36,076 nt of DNA. Origin: Anaerolineae bacterium (GTDB lineage: Bacteria; Chloroflexota; Anaerolineae; Anaerolineales; Villigracilaceae). The position numbers and the translations under genes were made by a program. Shown here piece after piece: positions 16,467 through 24,653 of this stretch. Each line of letters starts with the position of its first letter. The stretch's first letter is position 1. Where the stretch lies: assembly GCA_022013685.1 (NCBI GenBank), contig JAKLPV010000012.1:1-36076 (forward strand), written 5' to 3'. The notes below the pieces were generated by a model. The model was not told the DNA's origin. It saw nothing but the letters and a program-made list of their open reading frames with translations, and did not search any database.

Positions 16467-17120
16467 CTATTTTTTATTTGTTTTTTCATGAATTGTGATT
16501 GCAGCCCATATTACTAAAATAACAACGATGAAAACTGCATATAGTGCAAATTCGCCGCTCATTTCAGACCACCAGCTTTGAAAGAATACGCCGATGTCGG
16601 TCACATTCATAATTCCAACAGATGCTCCTACATAAAATAGAAGGTGTATTATCCATAGTCCCCAAGTAAAAAAAGATGCAGTTGTCCCTTCTACGTGAGT
16701 ATCGTTATCATATAAGGGTTTAGTGCGAAGCGTTTCACGTATAACATCTGTTGCAAAATCAGTTACATAGGCCTCGGCTCCAATTTCTTTACTTGAAATG
16801 GTTTTCTTTGCCTTGGCCAGAGCGCCTAAGTATGAAAAAAAATCAATTGAAATTTGCGGGTATATACGGCGAAAATCCATATAGAAAAAATAGTAAGAGA
16901 GCCCATAACTGAGAAAAGAAAAAATTAGAACAACGATCTGTACTTCATCTGCCCAAAGGTTTAGGGATATTCGGGTGAATAACAAAACAATTCCATAGAG
17001 AACCGCAACTGATGCTACTGCCCCAGTATTTCCGTATGATTTTTCTGATTTATGCCAACTGAACAAAAGATAACTTGCGCCAACACCTGCAATCAGACTA
17101 ACAAAGATGAACGTAAACAT
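16467..17120 (-). CDS. Polytopic membrane protein of unknown function
   Basis: 217 residues with about five hydrophobic segments: residues 1-20, ~35-55, ~62-82, ~160-180 and ~192-212. Between the third and fourth is a soluble loop of ~70 residues with KAKKTISSKEIGAEAYVTDFATDVIRETL. I chose the ATG at 17120 because GGAGGG lies 7 nt upstream; the in-frame ATG at 17135 has no ribosome site and would place the SD inside the gene. I do not recognise the family. It is the sole gene of its cassette-like unit between repeats H and A, and the short sequences at the unit's two ends are inverted copies (TGGCTTGC). Confidence 0.75.
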   Translation of the reverse strand: MFTFIFVSLIAGVGASYLLFSWHKSEKSYGNTGAVASVAVLYGIVLLFTRISLNLWADEVQIVVLIFSFLSYGLSYYFFYMDFRRIYPQISIDFFSYLGALAKAKKTISSKEIGAEAYVTDFATDVIRETLRTKPLYDNDTHVEGTTASFFTWGLWIIHLLFYVGASVGIMNVTDIGVFFQSWWSEMSGEFALYAVFIVVILVIWAAITIHEKTNKK

Positions 17121-17160
17121 ATTATTACCCTCCAATGCTGAGATTTATGAAACATTTTTA

Positions 17161-17440
17161 GCAAGCCAACAACTATGTTTGATACAGACACCCTGATTTG
17201 TCATTTTATATAGCCAAATGGTTGTATCGTGGCTTCTATCTTTCAAAAACCATCCCCACTACTATATCAAAAATCCCGCGCCGAAAGCATCTGACATTTG
17301 TCACCTTCCGCGCCGGTGGGCTGTCTTGTCTATTCCGCCTTCTCGGCAGCCGCGACAGAATCTCGAACCGCCTGCGCGCCGCTTCCCCGCAAGTGTGGGC
17401 AAAGCCCCGCACTTGTCCATTGCCGGCGGTGTTGGCTTGC
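17161..17440. repeat. Repeat unit A of the cassette array
   Basis: 280 bp, from GCAAGCCAAC at the left to GTTGGCTTGC at the right; these ends are exact inverted repeats. It contains the common core ACATTTGTCACCTTCCGCGC, then CGACAGAATCTCGAACCGCC, then AAGTGTGGGC. Compared with units B-D it has a short right arm (AAGTGTGGGC-AAA-GCCCCGCACTT hairpin). It fills the 17121-17463 gap; short ORFs here are produced by the repeat. Confidence 0.9.
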
Positions 17441-17463
17441 TTTATGGTTTAGAAGAACCTTTT

Positions 17464-18132
17464 TCATTTTTCATACTTTTCAAACATTTTTGCATAAGGG
17501 TAACGTATTGATTTGGCAGACATTTTTTCGCCCTTTTGCAACGCCTTATGAATGTAATAGTTTTGGGCTAACCAAAAAATAATAGCCGTAACAAATATCT
17601 CAGCAAGCGCAATTACCCAGGTGGCGGGCAAAGATAAAACGACAACAATAGCACATAGCGCAACTGTATTGATAACCAAAATGACCGCTTCGCCACCACG
17701 AAACGCTAAAAATGGCACATCCATTTTTGGTCTATCGTCTCCATATTGAAAAGCAACATATCCAGCAATTTCTTTATTTTGTTTCACAAACCATAAGCGG
17801 ATGCGAGCCGCCCGACGAAACAAAATGACAATAGCGCCTGAGTCGTCAATGTTATGCTGCAAAGTGAATAAACCAAGAACCAAGATAACAAGTGCTACAA
17901 AAAATATAATTGAAGTGAGATAGGTTTGTAAGGTAACAATGCTTAATGATTGACCAATACCTGCAAGTGACGCCGCCGCAAGTATTAGCATGAAGTTTAC
18001 TCTATTCGACTTATTGCCTTCTAAACCAATCGCCCTATCTTGAAGCGAATTGAATTCGGAAAGCAGGAAGTCTGCGGACATTTTTACAATTTCATCGTTC
18101 TCTGCTAAATTTTTTGGAGGATTATCAGACAT
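17464..18132 (-). CDS. Four-helix membrane protein of unknown function
   Basis: 222 residues. A soluble N-terminal helix (EIVKMSADFLLSEFNSLQDRAIGLEG) leads into two close membrane segments (~47-65 and ~72-92). A cytoplasmic stretch with RRAARIRLWFVKQNKEIAGYVAFQYGD follows, then two more segments (~140-160 and ~166-188) and a basic tail. This general layout (helical N-terminus, paired membrane helices) recalls SLATT-like and Pycsar-type membrane effectors of antiphage systems, but I see no diagnostic motif and no nucleotide-signal synthase next door. Sole gene of its cassette-like unit; unit ends GTTGGCTTGC and GTTCGCTTGC. Confidence 0.75.
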   Translation of the reverse strand: MSDNPPKNLAENDEIVKMSADFLLSEFNSLQDRAIGLEGNKSNRVNFMLILAAASLAGIGQSLSIVTLQTYLTSIIFFVALVILVLGLFTLQHNIDDSGAIVILFRRAARIRLWFVKQNKEIAGYVAFQYGDDRPKMDVPFLAFRGGEAVILVINTVALCAIVVVLSLPATWVIALAEIFVTAIIFWLAQNYYIHKALQKGEKMSAKSIRYPYAKMFEKYEK

Positions 18133-18158
18133 TTTCCGAACCTTTTGTTATGCAAGGG

Positions 18159-18446
18159 GCAAGCGAACTATGTTTTATACAGATGGCTGCATCGTGGCTT
18201 CTATCTTTCAAAAACCATCCTCACTACTATACCAAAAATCCCACGCATCAATCATCCGCATTTGTCACCTTCCGCGCCGGTGGGCTGTCTATTCTGCTTT
18301 TTCAGACAGTCGCGACAGAATCTCGAACCGCCTGCGCGCCGCTTTCCCGGCAAGTGTGGGCGACGGTGTCCCGAATCTTTTGCGGGAATGTCCGCACGGC
18401 CTGTCCCGGTGGTTTTGCGGGGTCCGGTGTCGGCGGCGTTGGGCGC
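18159..18446. repeat. Repeat unit B of the cassette array
   Basis: 288 bp. The left edge is GCAAGCGAAC-TATGTTTTATAC and the right edge is GGCGTTGGGCGC. Relative to unit E, the segment between two TTTTATACAG direct repeats has been lost. The right arm is the long form with a TCCCG...CGGGA hairpin and a GTGTCGGCGGCGTT end. It fills the 18133-18465 gap. Confidence 0.9.
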
Positions 18447-18465
18447 GGCCATGAATAAGGAGTGA

Positions 18466-19656
18466 CTATTTTTCAAGAACACCCCAAAGCATTACTTTAT
18501 CTTTTTCTGCTGGTGACGCTCTGTTTTTTGTCACAACCAAAAAACGACTATCTGGGCTAAAACCAATGAATGGCAAATTGTTCAAGGAAGCCTGTAAATC
18601 AATCTCCTTCAATTTTTCACCTGTCTTAACATTCCAAATGTTAACGATGCTCTCTGATACTCCTGCTAACAAATCTCCATTCGGAGAGAATGACAAGGCC
18701 AACAATTTGATGTTGACGTTAAATTTTATTTGTTCTTTGCAATCGGATGGTGTTACTAATGAAATTGTATCGGTATCAAGATTATAAATCGCAAGTTGAT
18801 TTTGCTGGCTGAATACGGAAATATAGCCTTCTAATTGACAGGTTCTTTTTTGTAAATTGAGGTTGTAAATCTCCGTATATTTTTTCCAATAACCCGTTTC
18901 TTTAGACCTTATACCAAAACTGTATCCTATATAGCGCCCATCAGGACTGACTGACAGAGAAAATAAGCGCCCATTTATTGCCGAAAGTAATATTGAACAT
19001 GAATTCTTGTCTTTGTTCCAAATTATCAAACTTGCCTTATCGTCAAGAGTATAGTTTAAACCAGTATCGCTATATGAATCCTGATGACCTGTGAGAATTA
19101 GGCTAGATTCAGGAATAGAAACAATATAACCCGCTAGAGGTTTACCACAATTGTCTTGTGTTGAAATTGTTTTAACTTCTTTGCCTTGCCTATCAAATAT
19201 ATGTAAACCGTGCAGGTAAGTTATTATCTGGTCATTTTTGTCAACCATTACACTTGATGGATAATCAATTTGTGCAAACCATGACTCGGCAAATTTATCG
19301 CTGTTGAAAGATTGAATGCCGCTTACTGAATTTTTCTGAACAGGTAATATGAACTGCTCACTATCCAAGAACCAAAAAGAAGTACTTCCAAAAGATATAA
19401 TATCATCTACATTCCATTGATAAATAATTCCCAAATTACTCACTGTTTTTTCATCAATCACGCGGTAAACAGGCATTGCCGTTGCAGTTACAGTGGGTGC
19501 CAAAGTTGGCTGAGTGGTATGAGTAGGTTGTGGCGTTTCGGATGCCTTAATTGTCTTTGTAACAGCCAGAGTGGGAGGAACCCCTTGCCCTGCACAAGAC
19601 ATCAACACCATACCGAATATGAAAAAAGTGAGAAGTGTTATTGAATTCTTTATCAT
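18466..19656 (-). CDS. WD40-like beta-propeller lipoprotein
   Basis: 396 residues. The signal peptide ends in the lipobox LMSC (MVLMSCAGQG), followed by a Thr/Pro linker (ETPQPTHTTQPTLAPTVTATA). The rest has blade-like repeats: LSVSPDGRYIGYS, LSFSPNGDLLAGVSESIVNIWNVKTGEKL and IGFSPDSRFLVV, the WD40/PQQ-like pattern. It is probably anchored on the outer face of the cytoplasmic membrane and binds a ligand or protein; no catalytic motif is visible. Sole gene of a cassette-like unit whose end sequences are GTTGGGCGC (3') and TTTAGGCGC (5'). It is richer in AT than the flanking core genes, consistent with acquisition. Confidence 0.8.
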   Translation of the reverse strand: MIKNSITLLTFFIFGMVLMSCAGQGVPPTLAVTKTIKASETPQPTHTTQPTLAPTVTATAMPVYRVIDEKTVSNLGIIYQWNVDDIISFGSTSFWFLDSEQFILPVQKNSVSGIQSFNSDKFAESWFAQIDYPSSVMVDKNDQIITYLHGLHIFDRQGKEVKTISTQDNCGKPLAGYIVSIPESSLILTGHQDSYSDTGLNYTLDDKASLIIWNKDKNSCSILLSAINGRLFSLSVSPDGRYIGYSFGIRSKETGYWKKYTEIYNLNLQKRTCQLEGYISVFSQQNQLAIYNLDTDTISLVTPSDCKEQIKFNVNIKLLALSFSPNGDLLAGVSESIVNIWNVKTGEKLKEIDLQASLNNLPFIGFSPDSRFLVVTKNRASPAEKDKVMLWGVLEK

Positions 19657-19703
19657 CGTTACCCGCTATTTCAGACACGCTTTTTGCATTTACTCAAAGG
19701 AAA

Positions 19704-19997
19704 GCGCCTAAATATGTTTTATACAGACAAATAGCTGCATCGTAGTTTCTATCTTTCAAAAACCATCCCCGCTACTATACCAAAAATCCCAGGCCGAAAT
19801 CATCTGACATTTGTCACCTTCCGCGCCGGTGGGCAGTCCATTCCGCTTTTTCAGGCAACCGCGACAGAATCTCGAACCGCCTGCAAGCCACTTTCCCTGC
19901 AAGTGTGGGCGGCGGTGTCCCGAATCTTTTACGGGAATGTCCGCGCGGAGTTGTCCCGGTGGCTTTGCGGGGTCCCGGTGCCGCGGTGTTGGCCTGC
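19704..19997. repeat. Repeat unit C of the cassette array
   Basis: 294 bp. Left edge GCGCCTAAA-TATGTTTTATAC, right edge GTGTTGGCCTGC. It has the same internal order as unit B, with the long right arm. It fills the 19657-20017 gap. Confidence 0.9.
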
Positions 19998-20017
19998 ACC
20001 TGTTTTGGAAAACTCTC

Positions 20018-20536
20018 TTATTCTTGGTCTGGTAACAACGTTTTATGCAAGTAATTAACCAAGGTTTCTCGATTAGATTTATTTGACCACGAGCCAAGCC
20101 AGCCGAAAAATATAAAAACTGCCAAGAACACAATCCAGTAAAAGAAAAGGTTTATCAGGGATGAAAAATGCTCTTTTGCTAAAAGAGCATTTCCAACGCT
20201 GAAACAAAACAGAAAAACCATTCCAAGAGAAATAAAAAGGGTAACAGCCGCATGAAGCCTAAATGAGGCTTGAACAGATGTGCCTTGAGGCGTCAAAATC
20301 AGGGTACCATACAAGTATGGCCTAAAATCGTCTCTAAGCCAAGAAGGATTTTTTGTAAGATAAAACTTGCGGTCTTGCACTTCACCAATGACAGGGTTTT
20401 CTGAAACAATGCGAAAAACGTTTCGGCGAAAATAGAGCGCACTCGACAAGCGTTTTTGACATTCATCAATGGGTAATGGTGTGACAAAAGTTATCGCAGG
20501 TTTTTGCCAGAACCAGAGCCAGTCAAGGGTAAGCAT
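20018..20536 (-). CDS. Two-helix membrane protein of unknown function
   Basis: About 172 residues. A soluble N-terminal domain of ~90 residues (ECQKRLSSALYFRRNVFRI...GEVQDRKFYLTKN...GTLILTPQGTSVQASFRLH) precedes two membrane segments (AAVTLFISLGMVFLFCFS and LINLFFYWIVFLAVFIFFGW) and a short tail with NRETLVNYLHKTL. Similar 'beta domain plus two TM' proteins of unknown function occur widely in bacteria. The start is uncertain: ATG at 20536 or GTG at 20551, neither with a clear ribosome site. Sole gene of its cassette-like unit; unit ends GTTGGCCTGC and GGCAGCCTGC. Confidence 0.7.
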   Translation of the reverse strand: MLTLDWLWFWQKPAITFVTPLPIDECQKRLSSALYFRRNVFRIVSENPVIGEVQDRKFYLTKNPSWLRDDFRPYLYGTLILTPQGTSVQASFRLHAAVTLFISLGMVFLFCFSVGNALLAKEHFSSLINLFFYWIVFLAVFIFFGWLGSWSNKSNRETLVNYLHKTLLPDQE

Positions 20537-20580
20537 TTTTCGTTTTAGCACGGTTTGTTTTTCATGATTGACTTGAAAGA

Positions 20581-20916
20581 GCAGGCTGCCTATGTTTTAT
20601 ACAAACGTTTTTATAAAACCCTGATTTGTCATTTCAAACAGCCAAATGGCTGAATCGCGGCTTATCTCTTTCAAAAATCATCCCCACTACTATATCAAAA
20701 ATCCCAGGCCTAAATCATCTGACATTTGTCATCTTCCGCGCCGGTGGGCTGTCTTGTCTATTCCGCCTTTTCAGACGGCCGCTGCAGAATCTCGAACAGC
20801 CTGCGCGCCACTTTCCCTGCAAGTGTGGGCGACAGTGTCCCGAATCTTTTATGGGAATGTCCGCGCGGCCTGTCCTGGTGTTTTGGCGGGGTCCGCGTGC
20901 CGCGGTGTTGGCTTGC
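20581..20916. repeat. Repeat unit D of the cassette array
   Basis: 336 bp, the most complete copy: left edge GCAGGCTGCC-TATGTTTTATAC, an imperfect TTTTATAC palindrome, CTGATTTGTCATTT, the common core, the long right arm and GTGTTGGCTTGC at the right edge. It fills the 20537-20935 gap. Confidence 0.9.
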
Positions 20917-20935
20917 TTTATGATGCAAAAGAAAA

Positions 20936-22201
20936 CTATGGTTTCGGTTGCCAACCGGGAAGGAAATCATGCGTTTGGTTATTGGTTAAGCGTGCTATGT
21001 TTTTGCCTTCAATATCCATGACATAAATCTCACTATTGCAGTTTATTTCACATTTCTTGAAATTTGGTTCATCGCGATAAGACATAAAGGCAATATATTT
21101 TTCATCTGGTGACCAAACAGGTTCAGAGTCCTCGCCTGGGCTATTGGTAAGACGTGTTTGCTTACTTCCATCTGCATTCATAATATAGATTTCGCTGTTA
21201 CAGGGATTTTGAAAATATGGACATTTCGAAAGGTCATGTTCATGACGTAAAGACACAAAGATGATTTTTGTGCCATCTGGTGACCATTTTGCTCCGAAAT
21301 TAGGCTTATCGCCGTTTGTTAAGGCATATTCATGCGAACCATCTGCGTTCATAATATAGACTTGGGTTGTACCGGTACGATCTGATGAAAAGAGAATAAA
21401 ATTTCCATCCGGTGACCATTCAGCACCATAATTATGACTTTGAGCGTTGGTTAATTGAATGGGATTTTCATTCCCTGTTATGTTTTGAACAAAGATATTG
21501 GAAACGTTACTCCAACTCTGGCTAGACTCATAAACGATTTTTTGACTATCTGGAGACCAAAAAACACCTCCCCAAGTTCCCTTTGCCACTGTTTTTGTTT
21601 TCATGCTATTAAGGTTGATGATGGATATTCTATACCAGGTAGAATGAGAATATGAAGTACAAGCAATAGAATTACCATCTGGTGACCAGATAGGATCTGA
21701 GCATTCGTAAATAAATTTTTGATTCGTGCCGTTTGCATTCATTGTGTAAAGCATTTCAGAACCCTGATCTGTTGGAACGTTATAAGCAATATACCTACCG
21801 TCTGGTGACCAGGCTACTCGGCGGGCAATGATTCCGTTAGATGTTAATCGTGTAACTACATGACTATTAACATTTACAACTGATATGAATCCTTCTTCGA
21901 CATCGTATTGAGTCTCGTCAATTATTTCAGAATTGAAGGCAATTAATTTGCCGTTTCCAATAGGATAAAGTGTTGGTGTAGGTGTCAAAGTTGGGCGGAT
22001 TTTTGTAGGAATTGCTGTAAGGGTTTGGGTTATTGTTGGAAAAGCAATGTTTTGAGTATTTGTTGTCATTGGAAATGGGGTAATCGTGGGAGTAGGAACA
22101 GAGACACATCCTGTTAAGGCAAAAAGGATATATCCAACTAGAAAAACAAAGGAAAATTTAGGATTAGTCAAAATATCTCTGATCAATTTGCTTTGACTCA
22201 T
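20936..22201 (-). CDS. TolB-like PD40 beta-propeller lipoprotein
   Basis: 421 residues. The signal peptide ends in the lipobox LTGC (FVFLVGYILFALTGC), followed by a Thr/Pro linker. At least seven PD40 repeats follow, each with a WSPDG(R/N/T)-type motif: WSPDGRYIAY, WSPDGNSIAC, WSPDSQKIVY, WSPDGNFILFSSDR, WSPDGTKIIFVS and WSPDEKYIAFMSYRD. Between repeats run YIMNADGS strands, as in TolB and S9 propellers. No catalytic domain, so a binding or scaffold role at the cell surface is likely. The ATG at 22201 gives a normal signal peptide; a GTG at 22216, 5 nt after TATAAA, is possible. Sole gene of its cassette-like unit; unit ends GTTGGCTTGC and GTGGGTTTGC. Confidence 0.82.
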   Translation of the reverse strand: MSQSKLIRDILTNPKFSFVFLVGYILFALTGCVSVPTPTITPFPMTTNTQNIAFPTITQTLTAIPTKIRPTLTPTPTLYPIGNGKLIAFNSEIIDETQYDVEEGFISVVNVNSHVVTRLTSNGIIARRVAWSPDGRYIAYNVPTDQGSEMLYTMNANGTNQKFIYECSDPIWSPDGNSIACTSYSHSTWYRISIINLNSMKTKTVAKGTWGGVFWSPDSQKIVYESSQSWSNVSNIFVQNITGNENPIQLTNAQSHNYGAEWSPDGNFILFSSDRTGTTQVYIMNADGSHEYALTNGDKPNFGAKWSPDGTKIIFVSLRHEHDLSKCPYFQNPCNSEIYIMNADGSKQTRLTNSPGEDSEPVWSPDEKYIAFMSYRDEPNFKKCEINCNSEIYVMDIEGKNIARLTNNQTHDFLPGWQPKP

Positions 22202-22206
22202 AAAGG

Positions 22207-22465
22207 GCAAACCCACTATGTTTTATACAGACGTCTGTATAAAACCCTGATTTGTCATTTTATACAGCCAAATGGCTGCATCGTGGCTTATCTCTTTCAA
22301 AAATCATCCCCATTACTATAGCAAAAATCCCAGGCCTAAATCATCTGACATTTGTCACCTTCCGCGCCGGTGGGGTATCTTGTAACCCAAAAATATTGAT
22401 CTTTGTGCTTGTAATCGCCTTTTCAGCGCGTTATACTCAATCAAACCCGAAAACACGGGCTGTGA
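22207..22465. repeat. Repeat unit E (hybrid) of the cassette array
   Basis: The left part matches units D and F, with left edge GCAAACCCAC and a 24-bp perfect palindrome at 22221-22244 (half TTTTATACAGAC). From 22372 the normal right arm is replaced by ~95 bp nearly identical to 24695-24785, which is the promoter region of the + strand gene at 24799. This hybrid unit fills the 22202-22474 gap. Confidence 0.88.
22409..22437 (+). promoter_or_regulatory. Orphan copy of a promoter inside repeat E
   Basis: TTGTAA, a 17-bp spacer and TATACT, the same as the promoter at 24731-24759. Here it has lost its gene and points antisense into the frameshifted lipoprotein gene. Confidence 0.55.
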
Positions 22466-22474
22466 GTTGAACTA

Positions 22475-23532
22475 TCAATCATCAGCCTGCCAACGAATAT
22501 TTACCTGGCTGCCTTCGACCATTCTGTGTATCGTTATCTCTGCTGAAATTTCTACACCATCTTGGGTATGAATACTGGCTAACAAGACTTCTTCAAAATC
22601 GCTGGAAACCTCTTCCACTTGCCAGCCGCGCGCGGTCAACTCATAAGATAAAAGCTCACGAGTTGATCCGCAGCATCAGGGCTCGAATAGGACAATCCCT
22701 CGGGAAAATTTACCATATCCGTAGCATTCGATGGCAACGGGATCATCTCTTCCGGTGGATTGGCGCATAGTGCGGGAAGCTGGACTTGGACCTGGCCAAA
22801 ATCTTTGATCTCATAACTGAATGTTGCGCTGCCCTGGTAGTAATTATTCTGGAACTCAAATTCCCCGTTGACTGTGCCTTCGGCTTTGAGAAGATAGCTG
22901 GGTTGTCGAGCAATCCAAACCTTGCCGGTGACATCGTGCAGCTCTCTGGCGAACAGGAGACTAAGATTATCAATTGCATACACATCCGCTTGAACGTCGT
23001 TTACGCGCACGTTCTCCTCGATTATTTCGCCAGGCGTGATAGTTTGTAAAATCCTCATGGTGTGATATTCAGTAAAATGGCTCGTATCAGCAGGTATTTC
23101 TTCCTTTTCACATATCCGCCCTCCATCGTGTACATCATCGTACACATAGTAGGAAAAACCATCGGCATCTACCCACTCAAACTTGCCACTCAAAAAAGGA
23201 TTCGGTGATGTTTGGATCGCGATCTCTCGTCTAGCGTTATTGACTCTGTCGATCTCCATCGAATATTCTTGAAATCCATCGATGGCGACCCCCTTTTCAT
23301 CTCTCCCAACAATTTGAACCTGACCCTGTTCGCGGTAATTGGAAAGGGTTTCTTTTCCGCTGTCTAAGCGAATACCTGTTGGAATGCCTTGAGCCCATAG
23401 ATCAAAATCAGAGACAACCTCATCAGGGCCGATTTCATCAGGTTGGGGCTGATTTGCAATGCCGCTGAATACACAACTTAAGGATATGAAAATAAGACAA
23501 ACCTGGAGTAGCCATAAAGTAGTTTTTTTCAT
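22475..23532 (-). pseudogene. Exported protein of unknown function, interrupted by a frameshift
   Basis: The reading frame from the ATG at 23532 (AGGA 7 nt upstream; hydrophobic signal WLLQVCLIFISLSC) runs to a TGA at 22636. The last in-frame sense is DAADQLVSFY. In the -1 frame the protein then continues as YELTARGWQVEEVSSDFEEV and on to a TGA at 22475, adding ~56 residues. Restoring a single lost base near 22645-22650 joins the two into one ~350-residue protein. It has no motif I recognise; the 'SFY-YELTARGW' tail resembles C-terminal regions of exported proteins of unknown function. Either a real mutation or a sequencing error. It is in the cassette-like unit between repeats E and F. Confidence 0.8.
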
Positions 23533-23570
23533 CGTGTTTCCTGACCTATTTTCCAATACCGACCACCCAG

Positions 23571-23968
23571 ATGTCTGTATAAAACCCTGATTTGTCATTT
23601 TATACAGTCAAATGGCTGCGTCATGGCTTATCTCTTTCAAAAACCATCTCCACTACTATAGCAAAAATCCCAAGCCTAAATCATCTGACATTTGTCACCT
23701 TCCGCGCCGGTGGGCTGTCTTGTCCATTCCGCTTTTTCAGACAGCCGCGGCAGAATCTCGAACAGCCTGCCGCCGCTTCCCGGCAAGTGTGGGCGGCGGT
23801 GTCCGCGCTGGTTGTCGGGAAGTTGGTTGACTGGCGAAGCCGTGTCGAAACCTGTCGAGAGACCCGTCTCGGTGTTTTTGCGAGGTCCGCGTGCATCCAA
23901 TCAAGATGGCGGGCCATCATTTTTCCCAAAAGGACATGATCATGTTCCGAGGACACGGTGTTGGCCTG
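23571..23968. repeat. Repeat unit F (enlarged) of the cassette array
   Basis: The left part begins at AGATGTCTGTATAAAACC, with half of the palindrome lost. The common core is present. The right arm carries extra sequence (~23810-23950), including GGCGAAGCCGTGTCGAAACC, which resembles the reverse complement of 11783-11815. Right edge GTGTTGGCCTG. It fills most of the 23533-23977 gap. Confidence 0.85.
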
Positions 23969-23977
23969 TTTTAATCC

Positions 23978-24286
23978 TTAAGCGGCTGTAGGCATTTGAC
24001 GAGGGCGAACCTCACGCTCCAGACGATCGCCTAACTTATCCATTGCAATATCCAAATCATATTCCGCCTGTAAGCCGAGCCAAAACTGCGGCGAAACCCC
24101 AAAATAACGCGCCAAACGTAATGCAGTATCGGCTGTGATACTACGACCGCCCAATACAATTTCATTAACCCGGCGCGCGTCAACCCCGATTTCAATAGCG
24201 AGCCGGTTTTGGCTCAAATTCATCGGCTTAATGAACTCCTCGAGCAACACTTCACCTGGGTGAATGGGATTTAATTTTTCAACCAT
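23978..24286 (-). CDS. higA: HigA family antitoxin (XRE helix-turn-helix)
   Basis: 102 residues. The protein opens with the HigA hallmark NPIHPGEVLLEEFIKPMNLSQNRLAIEIGVDARRVNEIVLGGRSITADTALRLARYFGVSPQFWLGLQAEYDL, which contains the XRE-type helix-turn-helix. It neutralises the HigB toxin by direct binding and represses its own operon. It is the second gene of the pair, 14 bp after higB, in the reversed toxin-first order typical of higBA. AGG-type ribosome site in GGCAGGTCTAATT before the ATG. Toxin-antitoxin pairs are a common cargo of integron cassette arrays, where they stabilise the array. Confidence 0.92.
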   Translation of the reverse strand: MVEKLNPIHPGEVLLEEFIKPMNLSQNRLAIEIGVDARRVNEIVLGGRSITADTALRLARYFGVSPQFWLGLQAEYDLDIAMDKLGDRLEREVRPRQMPTAA

Positions 24287-24300
24287 AATTAGACCTGCCT

Positions 24301-24582
24301 TTAGTGGTAATCCACAATCTCAACATCACAAGCGTCACTTTCACGCCACACAAAGCAAATACGCCATTGGTCATTGATGCGAATACTCCATTGACCGGCT
24401 CTATCACCGCTTAATTTTTCAAGCCGATTGGCGGGAGGAATGCGCAAATCGGTAAGCGATGTGGCATTGTTAATCATGCGTAACTTGCGCAAAGCAACTT
24501 GCTGAATATCGGGCGGCAATTTGCGCGAAGGCTGGCGCTGATAAATCTTCTGTGTTGGTGCGTCTTTGAAGGTTTTTATCAC
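24301..24582 (-). CDS. higB: HigB family toxin (RelE/ParE-fold mRNA interferase)
   Basis: 93 residues, the usual HigB length. Conserved features: VIKTFKDAPTQKIYQ at the start, LPPDIQQVALRKLRMINNATSLTDLRIPPANRLEKLSGDRAGQWSIRINDQWRICFVW in the middle, and VEIVDYH at the end. HigB cleaves mRNA on the ribosome. I chose the GTG at 24582 because typical HigB proteins begin there and a strong promoter ends 6 nt upstream. A longer frame from 24621 would run through that promoter. There is no Shine-Dalgarno, so the transcript would be leaderless. Confidence 0.9.
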   Translation of the reverse strand: MIKTFKDAPTQKIYQRQPSRKLPPDIQQVALRKLRMINNATSLTDLRIPPANRLEKLSGDRAGQWSIRINDQWRICFVWRESDACDVEIVDYH

Positions 24583-24588
24583 AAATTT

Positions 24589-24617
24589 ATTGTATAGCGC
24601 GTTGCGCCATGTGTCAA
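24589..24617 (-). promoter_or_regulatory. higBA promoter, leaderless type
   Basis: On the - strand, a perfect TTGACA (24617-24612), a 17-bp spacer and TACAAT (24594-24589), followed after 6 nt by the GTG start of higB. Transcription would begin at or next to the start codon. Confidence 0.8.
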
Positions 24618-24653
24618 CCACCCAAGATAGTTTTTTGATTATTGCGCCAAGAA

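Noticed and set aside
20626..21021. Related ~100-codon frames inside repeats A, B, D and F (MSF-TAKWL...PRRWAVLSIP type)
   Set aside because: Their similarity reflects the DNA repeat. Indels between copies break the frame, differences fall at all codon positions, and they run opposite to the cargo genes.
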